A stretch of DNA of 64,000 nucleotides from Blautia faecicola (GCF_004123145.1 NZ_SDKC01000001.1:266001-330000); one strand, 5' to 3'. Positions 53,101-61,622 are shown, counted from the first letter of the stretch. Numbers and translations are program-made. The notes: generated by a model from the sequence alone, not told the origin.

Positions 53101-53571
53101 GGACATAAGATCCTTGTATTTTCCCAGTTTACCACGATGTTGAGTCGGCTGGCAGACCGGCTGGAGAACGAAGAAACGGCGTACTATATGCTGACCGGTT
53201 CGACCGGAAAGGAAAAGCGGGCAAAGCTGGTGGAGGAGTTTAATAAAGAAGATAACCCAACAGCTGTTTTTCTGATCTCCCTGAAAGCCGGAGGAACCGG
53301 TCTGAATCTGACGGCAGCGGATATTGTGATCCACTATGATCCCTGGTGGAATCTGGCAGTCCAGAACCAGGCTACTGACCGGGCTCACAGAATCGGTCAG
53401 AAAAATGTAGTCAATGTATACAAACTGATTGCTAAGGATACGATTGAAGAAAATATTGTAAAATTACAGGAAAAGAAGCATGCCCTTGCTGACCAGATCC
53501 TGAATGGAGCAGATATGGGAAGCGGCAGTTTTTCCAGAGAAGAGATTCTGGAACTGCTGGGTGGCAAGTAA
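50167..53571 (+). CDS. SNF2-family helicase-like protein with N-terminal SWIM zinc finger
   Basis: A 1134-residue protein. A SWIM zinc motif, CSCPAFWEYDGICKHC, is near residue 76; a bacterial SNF2-associated region follows to about residue 600; the SNF2 ATPase has Walker A DDMGLGKTLQ near 651, the DEAQ box IIDEAQYIKN near 793, and the C-terminal helicase motif QATDRAHRIGQ near 1070. Between the Walker A and Ib motifs is a charged insert rich in Lys and Glu (about residues 675-720). These proteins move on DNA or remodel nucleoprotein complexes; the bacterial role is poorly defined. The ATG at 50167 follows GGAAGGA; a start at 50113 is possible. Confidence 0.88.
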   Translation: MTFREQIRDLAGNQSYSRGLQIYNRGKVLRFQMENEEGNDENVVLEAEVEGSGENVYHVSMIWNTIWEDLQESECSCPAFWEYDGICKHCVAVLLQYYYERKNAVGRTGLSQIPGVKKGIARKTTGSIQKLLQKEALVRSLPVIQGDICGKVRLEPHMIVDNTGISVNFKLGADRLYVLKDVFGFVRAVENHENISYGKNLQFVHALDAFEESSRPLVSFLIRWAEKNEYRYGGYHTYYASYGNAREKNIDLSATEAEDFLELIKEKEILASVFYTDEKMWYVSDLLPERSLKMEGKEDGVEVSINRLSGIRAEKYNIFFVCDQILLEPRERMQPVEEFMECMAEIPERKIFVEKADVPLFCMELLPALEQCFTCTKKNFDEQEYGVAVPEFSIYLDAPQADMITCKPQVQYDKKRYSLYATTDIALRDLKKEAVVREVIRQYGEAYDEKQQAMVITDEDKIYDLLNEGIPALQAIGEVYISDTLKGMQIHPSPKVSVGVSIDSGLMKLQLTAGEMSKEELIDILSRYNRKKKYYRLKDGSFVQKEDRGLDVLADMRETLQLTDRQLMEETIPVDTYRALYIDGQLRDNPEISSVRNKDFRALVRNMKTMEDNDFEIPQELEVILRGYQKTGFLWLKTLGANGFGGILADDMGLGKTLQVICYLLSEHQERRQMAQKEKNGNCRETIDIQKTEEITDREAPETEKEKKDLEKAKKQIRRNALIVAPASLVYNWNSELERFAPQLAGKMIVGTAAQRHQLLETAGEEDILITSYDLLRRDIEHYKNYRFRCQIIDEAQYIKNHTTQAAKAVKKIQADTRFALTGTPVENRLSELWSIFDYLMPGFLYSYTRFRSELEVPIVQNDSEEAGERLRKMIRPFVLRRLKKDVLRDLPDKLEENMYTRLEGEQQKLYDAHVKRMKLLLDKQSEEEFNTSKIVILSELTKLRQICCDPALLFEEYKGESAKLEMCVDLIRNAVENGHKILVFSQFTTMLSRLADRLENEETAYYMLTGSTGKEKRAKLVEEFNKEDNPTAVFLISLKAGGTGLNLTAADIVIHYDPWWNLAVQNQATDRAHRIGQKNVVNVYKLIAKDTIEENIVKLQEKKHALADQILNGADMGSGSFSREEILELLGGK

Positions 53572-53580
53572 GAATCTGGG

Positions 53581-53621
53581 GTAACTGTTCAGAAGCTACT
53601 GCGAAGATACTGAACAGTTAC
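53581..53621. repeat. Intergenic repeat, minimal copy (41 bp)
   Basis: GTAACTGTTCAG and CTGAACAGTTAC are perfect 12-base inverted ends separated by only 17 bases. The copy lies between the converging SNF2 and LysR genes and could act as a weak bidirectional terminator. Confidence 0.75.
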
Positions 53622-53654
53622 AGGTTGAAAGATAATTCTGGGAGAAGGTATATA

Positions 53655-54551
53655 CTAATCCATCCTTTCACCCAGGATTATTTTTTTCAGCTCTCTTGCT
53701 CCGGAATTCAGAGGGTGCTGATGATCATGAACCAGGCATATGTGGCGAAGAGGCAGCTTTTCGGATATTGCAATCTGAAGAACCTCCTGTTTTGCCAGAG
53801 ATTCCAAAGCCATAGGTTCCGGAAGAAATGCCAGTCCCAGATTGTTTTTTACCAGAGGAAGGATCTGGTCTGTAGTAGCAGCCTCAGTATCAGGTATGAG
53901 TTCCAGCTCCTGGGAAAGAAAAAGCTGATTATAGAACTGAAAAGTGGCAGTTTCTCTCCCCAGGCAGATGAAAGGATATTTCTTCAAATCTGAAAAACAA
54001 AGTTCCTTTTCGGAAAGAGCGGAAAAAGAAGGTCCACCGATAAGGATCTCCCGGAAGGACTGCAGCGGAGTAAGGTGCAGTGGCAGTTCCGCAGGAACAG
54101 GGGTTGATAAAACAGCAAAATCGATTTTTCCGCTTTTTACAGCTGCGATAGCCTGGGGTGAAGAGTAGTTATAGATTTTCAGTCGAATTCCCGGATAGGC
54201 GGTACGGAAAGCCTTCAGCTTACAAAGCAGAAAAATATTCAGCGCCGTCTCTGTGGCTCCGATAGTAACGCTCCCGTGGGTCAGAGAGGCACTGTCAGAT
54301 AACTCCTCCTCAGCAATAAATAATTGAGCCATGGCAACAGAAACGTGGGTGTAGAGCTGCTCGCCTTCCGGAGTGAGCTGTATCCCTCGATTGGTGCGGA
54401 TAAATAAAGTGTTGTGCAGCTGCTGTTCCAGACAGTTCATAGCCCGGGTTACATTTGGCTGCGTGCTTCCCAGTGCCCGGGCAGCCTTCGTGAAACTGCC
54501 ATATTTGGCAACATAATAAAAAATTTTATAGTATTCAAAATTAACGTTCAT
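53655..54551 (-). CDS. LysR family transcriptional regulator
   Basis: A 298-residue regulator on the minus strand. The N-terminal winged helix is NFEYYKIFYYVAKYGSFTKAARALGSTQPNVTRAMNCLE, and the C-terminal inducer domain begins near residue 90 (GSVTIGATETALNIFLL). It is divergent from a gene of unknown function and a ThrE-type exporter, and it likely controls them, as LysR proteins usually act on the divergent neighbour. The inducer is unknown. Confidence 0.93.
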   Translation of the reverse strand: MNVNFEYYKIFYYVAKYGSFTKAARALGSTQPNVTRAMNCLEQQLHNTLFIRTNRGIQLTPEGEQLYTHVSVAMAQLFIAEEELSDSASLTHGSVTIGATETALNIFLLCKLKAFRTAYPGIRLKIYNYSSPQAIAAVKSGKIDFAVLSTPVPAELPLHLTPLQSFREILIGGPSFSALSEKELCFSDLKKYPFICLGRETATFQFYNQLFLSQELELIPDTEAATTDQILPLVKNNLGLAFLPEPMALESLAKQEVLQIAISEKLPLRHICLVHDHQHPLNSGARELKKIILGERMD

Positions 54552-54672
54552 GGGCGTACCTCTGATATATCAAAAAATAATATATAACATATCTATTATA
54601 GCTTTTACTTATTATTGTGTCCATAGTATAATTGTTCGGAATAAAAAGAGCAAGAAAAGTGAGGCAGCGAAT

Positions 54673-55425
54673 ATGAAAGAAAGTATGATTTTTCCAAGAG
54701 AAGAAAAAACGGAAATATTGTTCCAAAAGATTCTGGAAGATCCATGGGCCTGCGAAAAACTTCAGGAAACCTTCTGCAATTCGTGTTTATGTGGCGAAGA
54801 AACAGATGAGGTATTTTCGCCGGATCAATTTTCAAAAGCTTTATTTACGGCTTATCAAAATCGTGATCTCTCGGCATTCCTGATGGAAATCTGCCGGAAT
54901 ACCATGTTTGATCTCCTGCGAAATGCATGTCTGATTCCCTATCGTTTCGATGCAGACGGAATCAAAAATCCCGTGATCATGACCGACGGGCAGGGGAGAC
55001 TTCTTCTTGAATACAGTAGTGTAGCTCATGAAAAAGAGTACAGACATTTCGAAGAGGTCTATCAACGTCTGGGAGCCGGAAGAAAAATGTATTTTGCAAA
55101 GGCTTATCGATACAGTCATTGTTATGACAGCCATATGGAAGTGGAACAGCAGATTCTTGAAAAAAATACAGGTGTGTTATTGATTCATGAACTGCCGGAT
55201 ACTGTAAAAAAGAAAGAAACAGAAGCTCAGGCATATGCAGCTGTTTGGGATCTGATGGCAAAACTGGAAAAGAATCTGCCCATGGCTTTTGTTTTTTACG
55301 GCCAGGACACATTGATGGAAAATAATAAAACATATGACGAGATCGGTATTTTTCTGCCAAACTCTCACTTTTTAAAAAATCTGGAACGTCATGTGGCGAA
55401 GGCGGAGGCGATTCTTTATGGCTGA
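54673..55425 (+). CDS. Conserved-looking protein of unknown function upstream of the ThrE exporter
   Basis: A 250-residue soluble protein I do not recognise. It is rich in charged residues and Tyr, with an N-terminal region (FSPDQFSKALFTAYQNRDLSAFLMEICRNTMFDLLRNACLIPYRF) that looks helical. A Cys pair, CNSCLCG, lies near residue 38. Its end overlaps the exporter gene by 8 bases, which points to a joint function with export of amino acids. The ATG at 54673 is chosen as the conserved-looking start, with only a weak GTGAGG upstream; the open frame goes back to 54550 across the LysR gene start. Confidence 0.6.
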   Translation: MKESMIFPREEKTEILFQKILEDPWACEKLQETFCNSCLCGEETDEVFSPDQFSKALFTAYQNRDLSAFLMEICRNTMFDLLRNACLIPYRFDADGIKNPVIMTDGQGRLLLEYSSVAHEKEYRHFEEVYQRLGAGRKMYFAKAYRYSHCYDSHMEVEQQILEKNTGVLLIHELPDTVKKKETEAQAYAAVWDLMAKLEKNLPMAFVFYGQDTLMENNKTYDEIGIFLPNSHFLKNLERHVAKAEAILYG

Positions 55426-56782
55426 TAAAGAAAGTGTGGTAAGACAGACATCGGAATATACGGATATTATGGAAAAAAATCATATGGAAATTCCATGGCA
55501 TGATTATGCCAAGGCAGACAGCAATGTGCTGATCGCAGAGGCGGATCTGATCGAAAAAGCATCTGTGATCGGCAGGGTAGGACTTATGATGCTTTCCTGT
55601 GGAACCGGTGCCTGGCGTGTACGCACCTCTATGAATCGGTTGTCCAAAGAGCTGGGAGTGACCTGTACCGTGGATGTTGGACTGATGTCCATCGGGTTTA
55701 ACTGCTTTGACGGGACAGATTGTGTTTCCCAGTCCTTAAGTATAGCCAATACAGGAGTCAATACATCCAAACTTTATCGGATGGAGCAGTTTGTAGAAAA
55801 CTTTCCGAAGATCGAGAAACAGCTGACGGGAGAGGAGATCCACAAACGTCTGGATGAAATAGAACAGATTCATGCGCTCTATTCGCCCTGGAAGCTGGGA
55901 GCGGCTGCAGCGCTGGCGTGTGGCGCTTTTACATTTCTTCTCGGCGGAGGACCGGTGGAGATGCTGTTTGCCTTTATTGCCGCAGGTATCGGTAATTTCA
56001 TCCGTACCAGGATGATAAAGCATCATTATACCTTATTCTTAAATATTGCAGTTTCCGTATCAGCGGCATGTCTGATCTATGCAATCTGTCTTAATCTGGC
56101 GGAAAGCCTGCTCCATATATCGGCGGCTCATGAGGCAGGGTATATCTGCTCCATGTTATTTATCATTCCGGGATTTCCTTTTATCACCAGCGGAATCGAC
56201 CTGGCGAAACTGGATTTGCGTTCCGGTCTGGAAAGACTGACCTATGCGTTGATCATCATACTGGTGGCAACCATGGGAGCCTGGATCACGGCAATGATCC
56301 TGAAATTACAGCCGGAGGATTTTATAGCAGTACACCTGGGAACGGCATCCAGGCTGATTTTTCGTCTATGTGCCAGCTTTTGCGGTGTTCTTGGATTTTC
56401 TATTATGTTTAACAGTTCTATTCCCATGGCCTCCACGGCAGCGATGATCGGAGCAGTAGCCAATACTCTGCGGTTGTCCCTGGTCGATTTTACCGGGATG
56501 CCGGCGGCTGTAGCTGCATTTACCGGGGCACTGGCAGCTGGACTGCTGGCGTCGCTGATCAAAAAAAACAACGGATATCCAAGAATTTCACTTACAGTTC
56601 CTTCAATTGTTATTATGGTGCCGGGATTGTATTTTTATCGAGGATTTTATAACCTTGGAGTCATGTCCCTAAATGAAGCGGTCTCCTGGCTGGCTGCGGC
56701 AATATTGATTGTAGTGGCACTGCCTCTGGGACTTATTTTTGCAAGGATATTTACGGACAGGACTTTTCGGTATTGTACCTGA
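55418..56782 (+). CDS. Threonine/serine exporter family protein (ThrE type)
   Basis: A 454-residue protein combining both ThrE halves in one chain. The N-terminal cytoplasmic domain includes LIEKASVIGRVGLMMLSCGTGAWRVRTSMNRLSKELGV and CTVDVGLMSIGFNC; ten membrane helices follow from about residue 150 (LGAAAALACGAFTFLLGG). The second domain contains RLIFRLCASFCGVLGFSIMFNSS and PSIVIMVPGLYFYRG. It should export L-threonine, L-serine or related molecules. The ATG at 55418 follows GGAGG at about 55405. It overlaps the upstream unknown gene and is probably under the LysR regulator. Confidence 0.88.
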   Translation: MADKESVVRQTSEYTDIMEKNHMEIPWHDYAKADSNVLIAEADLIEKASVIGRVGLMMLSCGTGAWRVRTSMNRLSKELGVTCTVDVGLMSIGFNCFDGTDCVSQSLSIANTGVNTSKLYRMEQFVENFPKIEKQLTGEEIHKRLDEIEQIHALYSPWKLGAAAALACGAFTFLLGGGPVEMLFAFIAAGIGNFIRTRMIKHHYTLFLNIAVSVSAACLIYAICLNLAESLLHISAAHEAGYICSMLFIIPGFPFITSGIDLAKLDLRSGLERLTYALIIILVATMGAWITAMILKLQPEDFIAVHLGTASRLIFRLCASFCGVLGFSIMFNSSIPMASTAAMIGAVANTLRLSLVDFTGMPAAVAAFTGALAAGLLASLIKKNNGYPRISLTVPSIVIMVPGLYFYRGFYNLGVMSLNEAVSWLAAAILIVVALPLGLIFARIFTDRTFRYCT

Positions 56783-56831
56783 TATATATCCTGAAAAGTG
56801 ATGTTTCACTCGATAGTTTGTATGAAGAAAA

Positions 56832-56973
56832 GTAACTATTCAGTAGGTAGTATTCCGCGAGGCGTTTTGGCATGAATATGCCAAAATCCCGAGACATGCA
56901 AGCCAAAATGCCATCACCGAAGGTGATTTTAAATGCATTTTGGCTCGTAACTGTGAAGCTGCTGAACAGTTAC
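56832..56973. repeat. Intergenic repeat, copy 2 (142 bp)
   Basis: It begins GTAACTATTCAG and ends CTGAACAGTTAC (11 of 12 inverted match). The interior can form TTTTGGCAT-GAAT-ATGCCAAAA and a second stem, GCCAAAATGC/GCATTTTGGC. It is similar in sequence and layout to the copy at 49855-49974. The rest of this gap (56974-57090) is AT-rich without genes. Confidence 0.78.
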
Positions 56974-57087
56974 GAAGAAAATATTATTGTCGAAAGAAAT
57001 CTTTGCAGATTTTACTTGGGGTCATAGAAAAAGAGAGTGTTTTTTAATCTGTATATTGTATAAAAATACACAATAAAATGTAAAGTG

Positions 57088-57096
57088 TGATATAAT
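57088..57096 (+). promoter_or_regulatory. Extended -10 promoter of the Gfo/Idh/MocA gene
   Basis: TGATATAAT: TATAAT at 57091-57096 with a TG one base upstream. No good -35 is present, which is acceptable for an extended -10 promoter. Confidence 0.6.
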
Positions 57097-57192
57097 GGAG
57101 AAAAGTCAGTTGCTGTCCGGTATTCCCGGGAATATTGAACAGATACCAATTTGATTACTACATAAAATTATACAATGACGGAGGGTTTTTAC

Positions 57193-58269
57193 ATGAAAGT
57201 AGGATTAGCAGGAACAGGCTGGAGAGCACAGATGTATGTGCGTGTAATGAAAGCGCTGGGAGAAGAATTTGAAGTATCGGCAGTGTATGTGCATTCAGAG
57301 TCCAGCAGGGAGCGGGAAGAGAAAAATTTCCCGGGGAAGGTGTATACAGACTATGACGAATTTCTGGCAACAAAGCCGGACTGTGTAGTCTTTATGTTAA
57401 AATACGGTGCTGCACTTCCATTTGCCGAGAAAGCCATGGAACAGGGAATTCCGGTTCTGTGTGAGACACCGCCGGCAGCAACAGTAGAAGAACTACAGGC
57501 CTGGTATCGGGCAAAAGAAAAATACAACGGAAAAGTACAGGTGGCAGAACAGTATTGCTTCCAGCCTTATTATCAGGCACTGATCCATATGATCGACCAG
57601 GGTAAACTGGGAACGATCAGCAATCTGGATATTTCCCAGGCCCATGATTACCATGGCATGAGCGTGATGCGACGATTACTCGGCATAGGTATGGAAAACT
57701 GCAGGATCACAGCCAGAACCTATGATTTTCCGGTGAATTATCACTGTGGAAGAGAGGGCCTTCATAAGGGGGAAAAAACCATCGTGGATACAAGAAAACG
57801 TGCAGAATTTGTCTTCCCGGATGGAAAGGTTGGATTCTTTGATTTTGCCGGTGAGCAGTATTTTAACTATTTCCGTACCCGTCATCTGACCCTTCAGGGA
57901 GATTGCGGAGAAGTTCATGATCAACAGGCAGCCTGGCTTGGTCAGGACGGTTATCCGGTCCGGGGAAGCATCCAGAGAGACGAACTGGGACAGTATTCTA
58001 ACCTGGAAGGCTACGGAATGAGAAGTCTGAGGCTGAACGGAGAGATTCTGTATAGAAATCCATATGCAGACAGAGATCTTCGTCTGACAGACGAGGAAAT
58101 CGCTGTTGCCCAGATGATGGAAGGCATGAAAACATATGTAGAGACAGGAAAGGAAGTGTATCCGCTGGAAGAGGCACTGCAGGACACCTATCTGTTTCTG
58201 ATGATGGATGAAGCGGCGAAGGAAGGAAAAGAAATCCAGACCCAGGATCAATGCTGGAAAAAACAGTAA
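57193..58269 (+). CDS. Gfo/Idh/MocA family oxidoreductase
   Basis: A 358-residue protein. The Rossmann motif is VGLAGTGWRAQMYVRVM at the N-terminus, and the second domain is a mixed sheet with EQYCFQPYYQALIHMIDQGKLGTISN. The segment usually containing the catalytic lysine (EKP) reads CETPPA instead, so a lysine role is missing at that position and dehydrogenase activity may differ or be absent. TEGFYMK shows that the ATG at 57193 after GGAGGG is the real start. It probably acts on a sugar or inositol derivative; neighbours do not clarify the substrate. Confidence 0.85.
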   Translation: MKVGLAGTGWRAQMYVRVMKALGEEFEVSAVYVHSESSREREEKNFPGKVYTDYDEFLATKPDCVVFMLKYGAALPFAEKAMEQGIPVLCETPPAATVEELQAWYRAKEKYNGKVQVAEQYCFQPYYQALIHMIDQGKLGTISNLDISQAHDYHGMSVMRRLLGIGMENCRITARTYDFPVNYHCGREGLHKGEKTIVDTRKRAEFVFPDGKVGFFDFAGEQYFNYFRTRHLTLQGDCGEVHDQQAAWLGQDGYPVRGSIQRDELGQYSNLEGYGMRSLRLNGEILYRNPYADRDLRLTDEEIAVAQMMEGMKTYVETGKEVYPLEEALQDTYLFLMMDEAAKEGKEIQTQDQCWKKQ

Positions 58270-58286
58270 TGTATAAAATAAAAAAC

Positions 58287-58315
58287 TTGAAATACCGTTT
58301 TTGACAGAGTATACT
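58287..58315 (+). promoter_or_regulatory. Promoter of the DUF1275 gene
   Basis: TTGAAA at 58287-58292 and TATACT at 58310-58315 separated by 17 bases. Confidence 0.65.
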
Positions 58316-58383
58316 TTACCGCTGGAAAAATAAAACAACTGGGAGAATAAGACAGAAGGTTGTGTAGAAATGAGGGAAGATCA

Positions 58384-59163
58384 TTGAAACAAAATTCACG
58401 AAGACAGATGTCAGAATCCTTTCTGACAGCAGCTTTTTTATCTATATCCGGCGGTTTGCAGGATGCCTATACCTATATATGCAGAGGCGAGGTATTTGCC
58501 AATGCACAGACAGGAAACATTGTGCTCTTAAGTCAGAGCCTTGTGGAACGAAAATGGTCCACGGTGATTCATTACCTGATCCCATTGGGATTTTTTGCCA
58601 TGGGAATCGTAGCGGCAGAAGGTATCCGGCAAAAATATAAAAATGTACAGAGGATTCACTGGAGACAGTTGGTTTTACTGATGGAAATGCTTTTACTGCT
58701 TGTGGTCGGATTCCTTCCAACAGCATGCAACCTTCTGGCCAATGCCATGGTATCCTTTGCCTGTGCCATGCAGGTGCAGACCTTCCGTAAAGTCAATGGC
58801 TATGCATTTGCCAGCACCATGTGTATCGGCAATATCCGAAGCGGCATGGAATCTCTGTGTATCTATGGAAAGACAAAGGATAAAGAAAAGCTGTACAAAG
58901 CCGGTCATTATCTTGGAATCATCGGAATGTTTGCGGTAGGTGCCGCTGTCGGAGGCCATCTGATCCTCCTGCTACATGAACGAACCATCTGGGTTTCCTG
59001 TGGATTGCTTTTCGTGGGATTCCTCCTGATGTTTATCAAAGAAGAACTGGAAGAACATCCCCGGATCCTGGAAGAAGAGCAGGAGATTCGCAAGAATATT
59101 CAAAATATCCGCGAGGAAGCCAAAGAAGTAGAAAACATTATTAAAGATGACCTGAAAAAATAA
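58384..59163 (+). CDS. DUF1275 (YoaK) family membrane protein
   Basis: A protein of about 259 residues with six hydrophobic helices. The family signature ISGGLQDAYTYICRGEVFANAQTGNIVLLSQSL lies near the start, and VSFACAMQVQTFRKVNGYAFASTMCIGNIRSG in the middle. The C-terminal 45 residues are charged and helical. The function of DUF1275 is unknown. The start is uncertain: TTG at 58384 has GAGGGA upstream, an ATG at 58408 is the next choice, and a TTG at 58360 extends the frame. Confidence 0.82.
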   Translation: MKQNSRRQMSESFLTAAFLSISGGLQDAYTYICRGEVFANAQTGNIVLLSQSLVERKWSTVIHYLIPLGFFAMGIVAAEGIRQKYKNVQRIHWRQLVLLMEMLLLLVVGFLPTACNLLANAMVSFACAMQVQTFRKVNGYAFASTMCIGNIRSGMESLCIYGKTKDKEKLYKAGHYLGIIGMFAVGAAVGGHLILLLHERTIWVSCGLLFVGFLLMFIKEELEEHPRILEEEQEIRKNIQNIREEAKEVENIIKDDLKK

Positions 59164-59165
59164 AA

Positions 59166-59222
59166 CAGATCCGTATCTGTGTTGCTGTCCTGGATGATAG
59201 TTGCGGCATAGATACGGATCTT
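59166..59222. terminator. Bidirectional terminator between converging genes
   Basis: AGATCCGTATCT and AGATACGGATCT are a perfect 12-bp inverted pair separated by about 30 bases, followed on the plus strand by TTTC. It lies between the DUF1275 gene and the AraC gene on the other strand. Confidence 0.6.
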
Positions 59223-59263
59223 TCAGGTGTTACGGTATTGTTTGTTCCGCTGATGTCGTCTGA

Positions 59264-60154
59264 TCAGACGAAGTGTCCGACCTGGTATGCGGTTGGTGTG
59301 CATCCCATATGTTCCCGAAATACTTTGGTATAATAAGAAGAACTGGAAAACCCGCATAGATTACTGATTTCAGTAATAGACAGCTGCTGGTCAACCAACA
59401 GAGGAAGGCTTTTCTCAATCCGGAAGGAAAGAAGATAATCAAATAAAGACTCATTCATATGTTTTTTGAAAAAGCGACAACACTCACTCTGACAGATATT
59501 TGCAGTTGCAGCAATATCAGCCAGAGTGATTTTTTCCGCGTAATGTTCCTGAATGTACATCAGAATATTTTTCAGACGATCGGTATGCTTAGATTCACTG
59601 TTTCCGGAACTGCTAGTCTGATGGGAAAGGTGGTTCCATAGAAACATCCAGATATGGGTGATTCGCCATTGCAATTCCATCTCATAAGTGGCGGAGGGCT
59701 GTTTGGAAAGCATCCAGATGGCAGACAGTTCATCCAACACCTCCTTTTGCCAGGGAATGTCAGGAGAAAATGCCAGACTATGCAGTCCGGGATGCTTTGT
59801 AATAGTGTTCAGATATTTATTCTGGATCACGCTGTCTTCATATCCGTAAAGAAAGCGGGGATGAAAGGTTGTGGAAATATAGATACAATCGGAATCATGA
59901 CAGGAAGAACCGGTATGCAGACGGTTGCTGTTGCAGAAAAGCCCCTCACCGGCCTGCAGGTGATAGATGGTATCGTTGACCTGATATTGCATCTCGCCCT
60001 GAAGGAGAATCGTCAGCTCAATTTCTTTATGCCAGTGCCAGAGAAAAGACTTTCTTTCATAGCGAGAAAGCTGTTCGTAGCTTACGTTGACCGGGAAAGC
60101 ATAGGTTCCGTGAGACTTTAATTCTTTTTTGTTGTTGTCTAACTGTAATTGCAT
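59264..60154 (-). CDS. AraC family transcriptional regulator, divergent from galK
   Basis: A 296-residue regulator on the minus strand. A cupin-type N-terminus (FLWHWHKEIELTILLQGEMQYQVNDTIYHLQAGEGLF) precedes the C-terminal AraC domain with ITLADIAATANICQSECCRFFKK and LSITEISNLCGFSSSSYYTKVFREHMG. It shares an intergenic region of about 125 bases with galactokinase, whose promoter lies there, so it probably controls galactose use. GAGG lies before its start. Confidence 0.9.
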   Translation of the reverse strand: MQLQLDNNKKELKSHGTYAFPVNVSYEQLSRYERKSFLWHWHKEIELTILLQGEMQYQVNDTIYHLQAGEGLFCNSNRLHTGSSCHDSDCIYISTTFHPRFLYGYEDSVIQNKYLNTITKHPGLHSLAFSPDIPWQKEVLDELSAIWMLSKQPSATYEMELQWRITHIWMFLWNHLSHQTSSSGNSESKHTDRLKNILMYIQEHYAEKITLADIAATANICQSECCRFFKKHMNESLFDYLLSFRIEKSLPLLVDQQLSITEISNLCGFSSSSYYTKVFREHMGCTPTAYQVGHFV

Positions 60155-60196
60155 GAAAAAACCTCAATATATTTATAAAGTAAGCTAATATAGTTA

Positions 60197-60225
60197 TTGT
60201 GATGCTATATGATTCTCATTATAAT
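60197..60225 (+). promoter_or_regulatory. galK promoter
   Basis: TTGTGA at 60197-60202 and a perfect TATAAT at 60220-60225 with a 17-base spacer. Confidence 0.78.
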
Positions 60226-60279
60226 GATAATTAGCAGATAGTCAATATCAGTATGTGAAAATAAAAAAGGAGAAGAAAC

Positions 60280-61563
60280 ATGAAAACAGCAAATGTAGCA
60301 GAAGCAGTAAAAAGTGAACATGTAGTTGCACTGTTGAAACAGATGTACGGAGAGAACAGAGTAGAGGAAAATGCAGCAAGATACCAGCTGGTAGCGGATG
60401 GATTTGCCAAAGAATTCGGAGATAAAGCCTTTGAATTCTTCTCAGCACCGGGAAGAACAGAGATTGGTGGAAACCATACGGATCATAACCACGGAAAAGT
60501 CCTGGCAGGAAGTGTACATCTGGATTGTGTGGCGGCAGCTGCACCCAACGGAACCCACACTGTAAACCTGATCAGTGAAACATATAACCAGCATCTGGTG
60601 ATCGATCTGGATGACCTGGCTCCGGCAGAAAAAACAACAGGAACCGAACCGCTGTTAAAAGGAATCTTTGCAGGACTGCTGGAAAAAGGATGCAAAGTAG
60701 AAGGATTTGACGCTTATGTAACTTCCAACGTAATCGGTGGAGCAGGTGTAAGCTCTTCCGCATCTTTTGAGATGCTGGTATGTGTTATCGTAGATTACCT
60801 GTTTAACGAAGGAAAGATCGACGTTGTCACTTATGCAAAAGCAGGACAGTATGCAGAAAATAAATACTGGCTGAAAGGTTCCGGTCTTCTGGATCAGCTG
60901 GCATGTGCCGTTGGCGGTATGATCACCATCGACTTTGCAGATATCGAAAATCCGGCCATCCGTGAGATCAAATGCGATTTTGATGAGATGGGCCATGATC
61001 TGGTTATCATCAACACCGGAAAAGGTCATGCAGATTTGAGTGCAGAGTATTCTGCAGTTCCGAATGAAATGAAAAAAGTAGCAGAATACTTCGGAAAAGA
61101 AGTTCTGGAACAGTGCAAGGAAGATGATGTGATTGAGAATGTAAAAGCTATTCGTGAATTCGCCGGTGACCGTGCGGTTCTGCGTGCATTCCACTTCTTT
61201 GAAGAAAACAAACGTGTGGATGCAGAAGTAGAAGCACTGGAAAAGAAAGATTTCGCCACCTTCTTTAACAAAATCACAGAGTCCGGTGATTCTTCCTGGA
61301 AATGGCTGCAGAACTGCTACTGCAACGAGACTCCGGACGAACAGTCCATTACTGTTGCACTGGCTCTGACCAAACTGTATCTGGATAAGATCGGTCGTGG
61401 CGTATGCCGTGTCCATGGAGGCGGATTTGCCGGTGTTATCGCCGCATTCCTTCCAAAAGAAGAAACCGAAGGATTTACAAAATATATCAACAAAGCGCTG
61501 GGAGAGGGATCCGCATATGTTATGCACATCCGTCCGCAGGGAGCTGTAAAAGTAGAATTCTAA
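60280..61563 (+). CDS. galK: Galactokinase
   Basis: A 427-residue enzyme that phosphorylates galactose for the Leloir pathway. The galactokinase signature GRTEIGGNHTDHNHGKVLAG is near residue 65, the GHMP ATP-binding motif GGAGVSSSASFEML near 150, and the C-terminal motif VHGGGFAGVIAAFLP near 385. It is a little longer than the common 390-residue galactokinases, with an N-terminal extension of about 30 residues, as in several Clostridia. It could be the point at which galactose released by the GH2 enzymes elsewhere in the window enters metabolism. AAAAGGAGAAG precedes the ATG. Confidence 0.96.
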   Translation: MKTANVAEAVKSEHVVALLKQMYGENRVEENAARYQLVADGFAKEFGDKAFEFFSAPGRTEIGGNHTDHNHGKVLAGSVHLDCVAAAAPNGTHTVNLISETYNQHLVIDLDDLAPAEKTTGTEPLLKGIFAGLLEKGCKVEGFDAYVTSNVIGGAGVSSSASFEMLVCVIVDYLFNEGKIDVVTYAKAGQYAENKYWLKGSGLLDQLACAVGGMITIDFADIENPAIREIKCDFDEMGHDLVIINTGKGHADLSAEYSAVPNEMKKVAEYFGKEVLEQCKEDDVIENVKAIREFAGDRAVLRAFHFFEENKRVDAEVEALEKKDFATFFNKITESGDSSWKWLQNCYCNETPDEQSITVALALTKLYLDKIGRGVCRVHGGGFAGVIAAFLPKEETEGFTKYINKALGEGSAYVMHIRPQGAVKVEF

Positions 61564-61572
61564 GTATCTGAA

Positions 61573-61622
61573 AAAGAGGTCTGCAAAGGAGAAGAAGATT
61601 CGAATTTGCAGACCTCTTTTTC
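61573..61622 (+). terminator. Intrinsic terminator after galK
   Basis: AAGAGGTCTGCAAA pairs with TTTGCAGACCTCTT over 14 bp, followed by TTTTC. Confidence 0.9.
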
